DNA of 6,066 nucleotides from NCBI GenBank assembly GCA_007127625.1, contig SKYZ01000165.1, positions 1-6,066 of the forward strand. The letters are read 5' to 3'. The translations under genes were made by a program, and so were the position numbers. Shown here one piece after another: positions 1 through 5,519 of the stretch. The stretch comes from Aquisalimonas sp. (GTDB taxonomy: Bacteria > Pseudomonadota > Gammaproteobacteria > Nitrococcales > Aquisalimonadaceae). A model generated the notes under the pieces. That model was not told where the DNA came from, searched no databases, and worked only from the letters and a program-made list of their open reading frames with translations. Numbering within the stretch: position 1 is the first letter of the stretch; the number at the start of each line of letters is the position of its first letter.

Positions 1-1052
1 CGGAAACCATCGCCAGTGCCGCCGAGGAGCAGGCGTCCGCCTGCGAGGAGGCGGTGCGCATGGCCAATGAGCAGACAACGGCGCTGAATCAGTGCCAGGA
101 AGCCACGGAGAACCTGTCGGAGCTGGCCGAGGGCCTGCGGGACAACACCGACATTGATCGCAGTGCTGAGGAAGTGGCCACCGCAGCGGAGCAGCTCTCC
201 ACGTCGGTGGAGGAGATCCATCGCGCGTCCTCCCAGGTGGCAGTGGCCATCGAGCAGATCAACAAGGGGGCGCGCCAGCAGAGCAAGGCCGGCGAGAACG
301 CCGCGGCGGCGATCTCGCAGCTGGAGCAGGGCGCGACCAAGGCATCGGAAGCCGCCCAGGCGATCATCGAGCTGGGCGACGAGGCTTACGAGAAGCTGAC
401 CGAGAACCGCCGCACGGTGGAAGAGCTGGCCAGTAGTGTTGCCCGGGGCGCCGAGCAGTCCCGGGATGTGCGTAAGCGCGTGCGTGAACTGGAACTGGTG
501 ACCCGGCGCATCGACAAGACCATGGGTGGTATCAACATGGTCAACGTCCAGACCAGCATGCTGGCGGTCAACGGCGGCATCGAGGCGGCACGCGCGGGTG
601 AGCACGGCAAGGGCTTCACCGTGGTGGCCACGGATATCCGCAATCTGGCGCGGGACGCCGCCGAGAACGCCGGGCGTATCGAGGAGGTGGTGGGGTTGGC
701 CCAGGACGATATCGCCGACGTGCGCTCGCTGATGGAGCAGCTTGCCACCAGTGCCGAGGAGGAGACCCAGAGCAACGAGGCCATCGTCCGCGATCTCGGC
801 AAGGTGGAAGAGACCGTGAAGAAGGTTCTGGACGGTAATCAGGAGATTGCCCAGGCCTCCCGGAACATCACCGATTCGGTGCGTGAGGCGAAGACCGGCA
901 TCGAACAGATCGCCGCCGCCGCGACCCAGGCCGAACAGTCCACCACCGAAGCGGCAACGGCCTCCCGGCAGCAGAGCCAGGCCGGCGAGGAACTTGCTGC
1001 GGCGGCCGAGGAGATCGCCTCCCTGGCGGATCAGCTGCAGACAGGGGGCTGA
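1..1052 (+). CDS. Methyl-accepting chemotaxis protein, C-terminal signalling part (5' truncated)
   Basis: Chemoreceptor whose cytoplasmic coiled-coil hairpin docks CheA and CheW and carries the methylation sites used by CheR and CheB. The frame is open from base 3, so the sensor region and true start lie upstream; the internal GTG at 54 and ATG at 60 are not starts. About 349 residues are visible, almost all Ala/Glu/Gln-rich heptad helix. The hairpin tip lies near bases 549-605 and reads QTSMLAVNGGIEAARAGEHG, followed by GFTVVATDIRNLARD. This matches the MCP signature but differs from the usual QTNLLALNAAIEAARAGE and ADEVR. After the tip about 148 residues (some 21 heptads) remain, longer than the roughly 18 of E. 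coli receptors. Possible methylation sites with Glu/Gln pairs flanked by small residues occur near bases 24-50, 171-195, 750-770 and 990-1025. The protein ends in QLQTGG, with no NWETF-type CheR-tethering pentapeptide. From memory the tip variant and the EEIASLADQLQ end resemble receptors of accessory chemosensory clusters. The stop is 2 bases before the CheW-scaffold start. Confidence 0.95.
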   Translation, partial: ETIASAAEEQASACEEAVRMANEQTTALNQCQEATENLSELAEGLRDNTDIDRSAEEVATAAEQLSTSVEEIHRASSQVAVAIEQINKGARQQSKAGENAAAAISQLEQGATKASEAAQAIIELGDEAYEKLTENRRTVEELASSVARGAEQSRDVRKRVRELELVTRRIDKTMGGINMVNVQTSMLAVNGGIEAARAGEHGKGFTVVATDIRNLARDAAENAGRIEEVVGLAQDDIADVRSLMEQLATSAEEETQSNEAIVRDLGKVEETVKKVLDGNQEIAQASRNITDSVREAKTGIEQIAAAATQAEQSTTEAATASRQQSQAGEELAAAAEEIASLADQLQTGG

Positions 1053-1054
1053 GC

Positions 1055-2593
1055 ATGGCCGCGACCAGTCAGGGGCAGGGACCGGAGACGGTGCCCGGCG
1101 AAGGCGCTCGCGAGTACCTCATCTTCGCCGTGGGCGACGGTCGGTATGCGTTGCCCATGGCGCCCGTGGACGAGATCATCCGGGTGCCCGAGATGACGCC
1201 GGTCCCGCTGAGCCCGGATGCCGTGGTCGGGGCGGTGAACCTGCGCGGGCGGGTGGTGCCGGTGGCGGCGTTGCGACCATTGCTGGGCTACCCGGAGGGC
1301 GACGCCGGTGAGGCCCGCCGGATCTTCGTCACCAGTGTTCGCGGGGGGCTCGGGCTTCTGGCCGATGCGGTGCTGGAGACCACGGTGTTGACGCCGGAGC
1401 AGATTCGCCCGGCGGCCAATGTCACCGAACTGGCGGCGCTCCCCTGGCTGGACGGTGTGGTTCATTGCGATCAGGGCCTGGTGCAGTGCCTGGATCTGGA
1501 ACGACTGGTGGATGCCGGGAACATCGAGGTGATGCCCCCCGCCGCCAGCGATTCCGGGGCAAGCATGGCGCTGCAGCAGACCGCAGGACGCGGGCCGGTC
1601 GAAGCCCGACACGAACTGCTCGGCGTTGCCGTGGGCGATCAGACCTTTGCCCTGCCACTGGATTCGGTGGTGGAAATCCTGCAGGAACCCGGGGATCTGA
1701 GCCCGGTGCCGGACGGACCGGAGGCCATGATCGGCATCGCCGACTGGCGGGATCGGCCGCTGCCGTTGCTGGACCTGGGGCGCCGTTTCGGCTTGCCGTG
1801 CGCTGATGATGTCAGTGCGCGCCGGGTGCTGGTGGTGCCCCTCAGTGGTGACCGCGGGGATGTGGCAGGCGCCGTGGTGGGTCTGGTTGCCGACGCCGCA
1901 CGGGAGGTACTGCGCGTGCCGGACCGGCAGGTGGACCCCGTTCCCGAGGTGATGCGTGCGTCGGGACATCTGGACGAATGCAGCGCAGTGGCACGACTGG
2001 AGGACGGCCGGCTGGTCTCCGTGCTGGAGCCGCAGCGGTTGGTGAGTGAGCGCCAGCTCAGGGACGCAACACAGGCCACCGGCGACGCCGACGACGATGC
2101 CGCGCACGCGGACGGCGAGCAGTTCGTGCTGTTCGATCTGGCCGGTCAGGCCTACGGCGTGCCCATTGCTGCGGTGAAGGAGATCATTCGGCCGCCGGAG
2201 ACGTTGACCCGGGTCCCGCGGGCGCCGGCCCTGGTGGAAGGCGCTCTCAACCTGCGCGGCAGTATCCTGCCGCTAGTGGGGCTGCGCCAGTATCTCGGCC
2301 TTGGGGCGGTGCCTGAGGAAGACGCCGCACGCGTCCTGGTGCTGCGCCGGGAAACGGCCTGGCTCGGCTTCGGCGTGGATGCCGTGCTGCGGGTCGAGCG
2401 CATCCCCGGTGACAGCATCCGTCCTGCCCCCGAGAGTGCCACCCGTCACACCGACCTGCTTTCCCATGTCGCCACCAGCGACGACGGGGCCATGACCCTG
2501 CTCCTGGACCCCAGAGGGCTGGCCGCGCGCGTGGAGGCCGCCGCCGAGGAAATGACCATGACCACTCGACCCATCCAGGAGCAGGCATGCTGA
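1055..2593 (+). CDS. cheW: Triple-domain CheW coupling/scaffold protein
   Basis: Cytoplasmic adaptor that links receptors to CheA in chemosensory arrays. The 512 residues, against about 150-170 for ordinary CheW, contain three tandem CheW-like SH3-type units. Unit 1 is about residues 19-154 (EYLIFAVGDGRYALPM, then NLRGRVVPV at 62-70). Unit 2 is about 186-336 (LLGVAVGDQTFALPLDSVVEIL). Unit 3 is about 354-495 (QFVLFDLAGQAYGVPIAAVKEII, then NLRGSILPL at 399-407). The conserved NLRG turn is intact in units 1 and 3; in unit 2 it has become DWRD (230-233), keeping the Arg and the following PLPLLDL strand. The linkers are short and polar or acidic (about 157-185 and 337-353, the latter with GDADDDAAHADGE). 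No transmembrane segment or receiver domain is seen. The ATG at 1055 follows a GGGGG run at 1044-1048 with good spacing, and the 3' end overlaps cheB by 7 bases. Being next to the receptor gene supports a role as its dedicated coupler. The call as CheW repeats is firm; what three units do is inference, probably multivalent array building. Confidence 0.95.
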   Translation: MAATSQGQGPETVPGEGAREYLIFAVGDGRYALPMAPVDEIIRVPEMTPVPLSPDAVVGAVNLRGRVVPVAALRPLLGYPEGDAGEARRIFVTSVRGGLGLLADAVLETTVLTPEQIRPAANVTELAALPWLDGVVHCDQGLVQCLDLERLVDAGNIEVMPPAASDSGASMALQQTAGRGPVEARHELLGVAVGDQTFALPLDSVVEILQEPGDLSPVPDGPEAMIGIADWRDRPLPLLDLGRRFGLPCADDVSARRVLVVPLSGDRGDVAGAVVGLVADAAREVLRVPDRQVDPVPEVMRASGHLDECSAVARLEDGRLVSVLEPQRLVSERQLRDATQATGDADDDAAHADGEQFVLFDLAGQAYGVPIAAVKEIIRPPETLTRVPRAPALVEGALNLRGSILPLVGLRQYLGLGAVPEEDAARVLVLRRETAWLGFGVDAVLRVERIPGDSIRPAPESATRHTDLLSHVATSDDGAMTLLLDPRGLAARVEAAAEEMTMTTRPIQEQAC

Positions 2594-3645
2594 CCGTCCT
2601 CGTGGTGGATGATTCCGCCCTCATGCGCAGGGCCCTGCGGGATGTTCTGGAAGCGGAGTCCGACATCCGCGTGGAGATCGCGCGGGACGGCCAGGATGCC
2701 CTGGACCAGGTGGCGAGGGTCCAGCCGGATGTGATCACCCTGGATATCCATATGCCGGTCATGGATGGACTGACCTGCCTCAGCCATCTGATGGTGGACC
2801 CGCCATGCCCGGTGATCATGGTGTCATCCCTGACGGAGAAGGGGGCACTGGCCACCTTCGAGGCCATGGAACTGGGTGCGTTCGACTACGTTGCCAAGCC
2901 CGGGGGGACGGTGTCGAGGGATCTGGAGACCATCCGTCGCGATCTGATCACGAAAGTCCGGGCGGCGACCGGAACGGCTGCGCCCCACACCCGCAAGCAC
3001 GCTCCGGCACGCCGTCCGGCGCCAACGGTGCCGGCCGTGTCTGCCGCACCCGCCGGCCATGACCGCCTGCTGGTGATCGGTGTTTCCACCGGTGGGCCTC
3101 GCACCCTGGAGCAGATCCTGCCCCTGCTGCCCGCCGGCTCCGGCTGGCCTGTCCTGGTGATTCAGCACATGCCGGCCAGCTTTACCTCCGTATTCGCACG
3201 GCGTCTCGGCGGTCTCTGCCAACTCCCGGTGCGCGAAGTGGATCGGCCGACCCGCCTGGAGGACGACGTGATCCATCTCGCTCGCGGGGATGCGGACATC
3301 ACCCTCAGCCGACGCGCGGCGGGGCTATCCCTGGTGCCCACGCCGGTGGACGAGGCGCACCTGTGGCACCCGTCCGTGAGCCGTTTCCTGCAGAGTGCCG
3401 AGGGGCTGCTGGCACCGGGGAGTCTCATCGGCACCCTGCTCACCGGCATGGGCGACGACGGTGCCCGGGAACTGGCCGACTGGCATCACAAGGGAGCGCG
3501 TACCATTGCCGAGGCCGAGGAAACCGCAACGGTGTTCGGCATGCCCCAGGAATTGATCAACCGCCAGGGCGCGACGGAAGTCCTGCCCTCCCATCACATC
3601 GGCAACCGGCTGGTGGCGTGGACGCAAACGGGGGAGACCGCCTGA
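2587..3645 (+). CDS. cheB: Chemotaxis response regulator protein-glutamate methylesterase CheB
   Basis: Removes methyl groups from receptor glutamates (and may deamidate glutamines), giving adaptation feedback when phosphorylated by CheA. The 352 residues have the normal CheB layout. The receiver, residues 1-122, carries the acidic pair D8-D9, phospho-acceptor D53 in TLDIHMPVMDG, S80 in MVSSLTEKG, and K104 in YVAKPGG. An Arg/Pro/Ala-rich linker spans about 125-157. The methylesterase domain is about 159-346, with catalytic Ser167 in GVSTGGP, His194 in VIQHMP and the Asp of GMGDDG (about D291), all present. The ATG at 2587 lies inside the end of the CheW gene (shared ATGCTGA). An AGGAG at 2577-2581 five bases upstream supports this start. 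The downstream HEAT gene begins on the last base of the stop codon. Nothing suggests loss of activity. Confidence 0.97.
   Translation: MLTVLVVDDSALMRRALRDVLEAESDIRVEIARDGQDALDQVARVQPDVITLDIHMPVMDGLTCLSHLMVDPPCPVIMVSSLTEKGALATFEAMELGAFDYVAKPGGTVSRDLETIRRDLITKVRAATGTAAPHTRKHAPARRPAPTVPAVSAAPAGHDRLLVIGVSTGGPRTLEQILPLLPAGSGWPVLVIQHMPASFTSVFARRLGGLCQLPVREVDRPTRLEDDVIHLARGDADITLSRRAAGLSLVPTPVDEAHLWHPSVSRFLQSAEGLLAPGSLIGTLLTGMGDDGARELADWHHKGARTIAEAEETATVFGMPQELINRQGATEVLPSHHIGNRLVAWTQTGETA
3630..3636 (+). promoter_or_regulatory. Ribosome binding site fixing the HEAT-protein start
   Basis: GGGGGAG inside the end of cheB, eight bases before the ATG at 3645. It supports starting the HEAT protein at the TGATG stop/start overlap and not at any earlier in-frame codon within cheB. 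Confidence 0.6.
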
Positions 3646-4289
3646 TGCCGCTGGTTCGCCGTGACGCTGATGACAACCTGCCCGGCGAGGAGCGCCGCGA
3701 GAACCAACGCGACCGGGCGGGGCTGCTGGAGCAGCTGCAGGACCCGCGACCGGCGGCCCGCCGGCGTGCTGCCCGGGAGATTGCCGGCGACGCGACGGCC
3801 ATGGATGCCATCTGCAATGCCCTGGAAATCGAAACCGACGCAGGCAGTCGCCATGCCATGCTCACGGCCCTGCTGGTCACCGGCGGGGAGCGGGCCAAAG
3901 CACGATTGCTACAGCTGCTGCGCAGCGAGGATGCCGGCCTGCGCAACGGGGCCATCGAGGTCCTGCAGGGAATGCCAGGGCTTGCCGGCGAGTACATGGA
4001 TGGTCTGCTGTCCGATCCGGATTCCGACGTGCGCATCTTCGCCGTGAACATTCTCGAGTCCCTGCGCCACCAGCGGGTGCCGGAGTGGCTGCAGCAGGTC
4101 TTGCAGAACGACGACCACGTCAATGTCTGCGCCGCCGCCGTGGACGTGCTCACCGAGGCGGGCGGCCCGGAGTGCCTGCCGGCGCTGGAGGCGCTGCCGC
4201 AACGGTTTCCGGACGAGCCCTTCGTCGACTTCGCCGTGCGTACCGCGGTACGCCGGATTCAGGGGCCGGGGGGTAGCCATGGGCAGTGA
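3645..4289 (+). CDS. HEAT-repeat protein embedded in the che operon
   Basis: Protein of 214 residues predicted to be an all-helical solenoid; its function is not known from sequence. After a charged N-terminus (residues 1-25, many Arg, Glu and Asp) about six helical-hairpin units follow: near 28-47, 55-80, 87-110, 117-140, 148-172 and 179-205. The best unit, YMDGLLSDPDSDVRIFAVNILESL, has the HEAT/PBS-lyase pattern: a helix, then D-P/D-x-D-x-V/L-R, then a second helix with AV/AI-xx-L. RLLQLLRSEDAGLRNGAIEVL and WLQQVLQNDDHVNVCAAAVDVL repeat it. There is no signal peptide, membrane span or catalytic motif. The ATG at 3645 uses the last base of the cheB stop (TGATG), with GGGGGAG at 3630-3636 upstream; longer versions of the frame only run inside cheB. 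The 3' end overlaps cheR by 11 bases. HEAT solenoids bind proteins, so a partner such as CheY, CheB, CheR or the receptor array is likely (inference). A HEAT-repeat protein, Cpc7, is reported to act with the Myxococcus xanthus Che7 system (from memory), which gives a precedent. Confidence 0.88.
   Translation: MPLVRRDADDNLPGEERRENQRDRAGLLEQLQDPRPAARRRAAREIAGDATAMDAICNALEIETDAGSRHAMLTALLVTGGERAKARLLQLLRSEDAGLRNGAIEVLQGMPGLAGEYMDGLLSDPDSDVRIFAVNILESLRHQRVPEWLQQVLQNDDHVNVCAAAVDVLTEAGGPECLPALEALPQRFPDEPFVDFAVRTAVRRIQGPGGSHGQ
4238..4253 (+). repeat. 16-base perfect palindrome near the end of the HEAT gene
   Basis: GCGTACCGCGGTACGC reads the same on both strands. It ends 25 bases before the cheR start and 14 bases before its G-run ribosome site. 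As RNA it could form a six-pair stem (GCGTAC/GTACGC) with a CGCG loop. It also encodes residues of the last HEAT helix (VRTAVR), so it may be accidental in GC-rich coding DNA. No U tract follows, so it is not a terminator. Confidence 0.3.
4268..4273 (+). promoter_or_regulatory. Ribosome binding site fixing the cheR start
   Basis: A run of six G five bases before the ATG at 4279, inside the last codons of the HEAT gene. A second weaker AGGGG lies at 4261-4265. It supports a 290-residue CheR beginning MGSELRDG. The site is G-rich rather than a perfect GGAGG. Confidence 0.5.
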
Positions 4290-5151
4290 ACTTCGGGACG
4301 GAGTGGCGTCGCCCGGGCTCAGCGGCGAGGACTTCGCGCGGTTTCGCGAGTTCTACTATCGCAAGACCGGCAACTGGTTCGACGAGGCCAAGCGCTACTA
4401 CGTGGACAAGCGGGTGCTGGCACGCATGGGCATCACCGGCTGCGACTCCTTCCGGGAATACTTCGTGCGCCTGCGCTTTGACGCCGACGGCAGCGAGTTG
4501 CAGGCGCTGATCAACAGCATGACGGTCAACGAGACCTATTTTTTCCGCGAGGAGTACCAGTTCCAGTGCCTGGTGCGCTCCATGCTGCCCGAAATCGCAG
4601 GCCGCAAGCGGCCCGGGGATACCATCCGGATCTGGTCCCTGCCGTGCTCCAGCGGCGAGGAGGTGTACTCCCTGGCGTTCTACCTGCTGGAGTACTGGCC
4701 CCAGGTGGACGACTACGACGTCGAGCTGATCGGCTCGGACATCGATACCGCGGCGCTGGACCGGGCGCGGGAAGGCATTTACGACCGTCGTCCCGTGCAT
4801 GCGCTGCCGGAGGCGGTTCTGCGCCGCTACTTCCGGCGACTGCCCGATGGCCGCCACCAGGTGCTGGAGAGTATCCGCGACTCGGTCCGCCTGACGCGGG
4901 TCAACCTGCAGGATCCGCTGGAAACCCGCGCGTACCGGGGATTCGACGTGGTCTTCTGCCGCAATCTACTGATCTACTTTGACGATGCCGCCCGCCGCCG
5001 CGCGGCGGAAACCCTGTTCGATGCGCTCAAACCCGGCGGCTATATCTGCCTTGGGCACTCTGAGTTCATGAGCCGCATCTCGTCGCTGTTCCGCCCGGCG
5101 CGGTTTCCCGAGGCCATCGTCTATCAGAAACCCGAGGAGGCCGACCAATGA
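4279..5151 (+). CDS. cheR: Chemotaxis protein methyltransferase CheR
   Basis: S-adenosylmethionine-dependent methyltransferase that methylates receptor glutamates and opposes CheB. The 290 residues match the usual CheR length. The N-terminal helical CheR_N domain covers about residues 15-78 (FARFREFYYRKTGNWF, then KRYYVDKRVLARMG). The catalytic domain carries NETYFFRE at 84-91, the SAM loop RIWSLPCSSGEEVYSLAF at 117-134, an acidic ribose-binding region around SDID (153-156), VVFCRNLLIYFD at 224-235, and the closing PGGYICLGHSEFM at 252-264. The SAM loop has Leu-Pro where the classic form is AGCSTGEE. No TPR extension is attached. The start at 4279 (ATGGGCAGTGA) overlaps the HEAT gene end and follows GGGGGG at 4268-4273; starts further upstream would only translate HEAT-gene sequence out of frame. 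The stop overlaps the cheY start as ATGA. The neighbouring receptor lacks a tethering pentapeptide, so this CheR presumably acts without that tether (inference). Confidence 0.96.
   Translation: MGSELRDGVASPGLSGEDFARFREFYYRKTGNWFDEAKRYYVDKRVLARMGITGCDSFREYFVRLRFDADGSELQALINSMTVNETYFFREEYQFQCLVRSMLPEIAGRKRPGDTIRIWSLPCSSGEEVYSLAFYLLEYWPQVDDYDVELIGSDIDTAALDRAREGIYDRRPVHALPEAVLRRYFRRLPDGRHQVLESIRDSVRLTRVNLQDPLETRAYRGFDVVFCRNLLIYFDDAARRRAAETLFDALKPGGYICLGHSEFMSRISSLFRPARFPEAIVYQKPEEADQ
5134..5140 (+). promoter_or_regulatory. Strong ribosome binding site of cheY
   Basis: GAGGAGG, a near-perfect Shine-Dalgarno, seven bases before the cheY ATG at 5148 and inside the final codons of cheR. It is clearly stronger than the other sites in the operon, in keeping with a need for more receiver than enzyme. 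Confidence 0.7.
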
Positions 5152-5519
5152 CACGTGTCCTGGTTGTGGACGACGCCCAGACCGTCCGCCTGTACCACCG
5201 CGAACTGCTGGAGCAGGACGGCTTCCAGGTTGAGGAGGCGGTGAACGGCCTCGAGGCACTGGAGCGGCTTGCCGGTACCACGTATGACCTGCTGCTGGTG
5301 GACGTCAACATGCCGCGCATGGACGGCTACACGCTGGTTCGGCACGTCCGTGAGAACAGTAGTGATCCAGGTGTGCCGGTGATCATGGTGACCACGGAGG
5401 GTGCGGCCACGGATCGCGAGCAGGCGCTGAGCGCCGGCGCCAATCTGCACGTGGTCAAACCGGTCCAGCCCGAGGCGCTGCTGCTGCAGGTGCGCCTGAT
5501 GAGTGGAGCATTGTCATGA
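5148..5519 (+). CDS. cheY: Single-domain CheY-type response regulator
   Basis: Diffusible phospho-receiver, probably the output of this pathway and a phosphate acceptor from CheA. The 123 residues are a lone receiver with no effector domain. The key residues are present: acidic pair D8-D9, phosphorylation site D52 in LLLVDVNMPRMDG, T82 in MVTTEG, and K104 in LHVVKP. The position matching Tyr106 of E. coli CheY, three residues before the conserved Lys, is His101. That aromatic residue takes part in FliM binding by motor CheYs, so a non-FliM target is possible (inference). The start ATG overlaps the cheR stop (ATGA) and is preceded by a strong GAGGAGG at 5134-5140 seven bases away. This is the best ribosome site in the window and suggests high expression relative to neighbours. 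The stop overlaps the cheA start in the same ATGA fashion. A phosphate-sink role is an alternative to motor or other output. Confidence 0.94.
   Translation: MTRVLVVDDAQTVRLYHRELLEQDGFQVEEAVNGLEALERLAGTTYDLLLVDVNMPRMDGYTLVRHVRENSSDPGVPVIMVTTEGAATDREQALSAGANLHVVKPVQPEALLLQVRLMSGALS

Noticed and set aside
54..62. GTG or ATG near the left edge as the receptor start
   Set aside because: Receptor-like helix sequence (SAAEEQASACEEAV) continues in frame upstream to the window edge, so the gene is truncated and not short.
1031..2107. Antisense open frame of 358 codons opposite the CheW gene
   Set aside because: It lies wholly opposite a clear triple-CheW gene. Its translation is rich in His, Gln, Arg and Pro with no recognisable domain, as expected for antisense frames in GC-rich DNA.
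3363..3644. Upstream extension of the HEAT frame into cheB
   Set aside because: The extension encodes low-complexity Arg/Gly/His-rich sequence out of frame with cheB catalytic motifs. The ATG at 3645 with GGGGGAG upstream is the better start.
4123..4278. Upstream extension of the cheR frame into the HEAT gene
   Set aside because: The extra residues are Arg/Pro/Ser/Cys-rich and unlike CheR. The ATG at 4279 gives the normal family length.
4150..4857. Antisense open frame of 235 codons opposite the HEAT gene end and cheR
   Set aside because: It shadows two well-supported genes, shows no motif, and has no convincing ribosome site.
4995..5008. CCGCCGCGCGGCGG palindrome as a terminator or site
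   Set aside because: It encodes Arg/Ala codons inside cheR, has no U tract, and a 14-base GC-only palindrome is expected about once by chance in such DNA.
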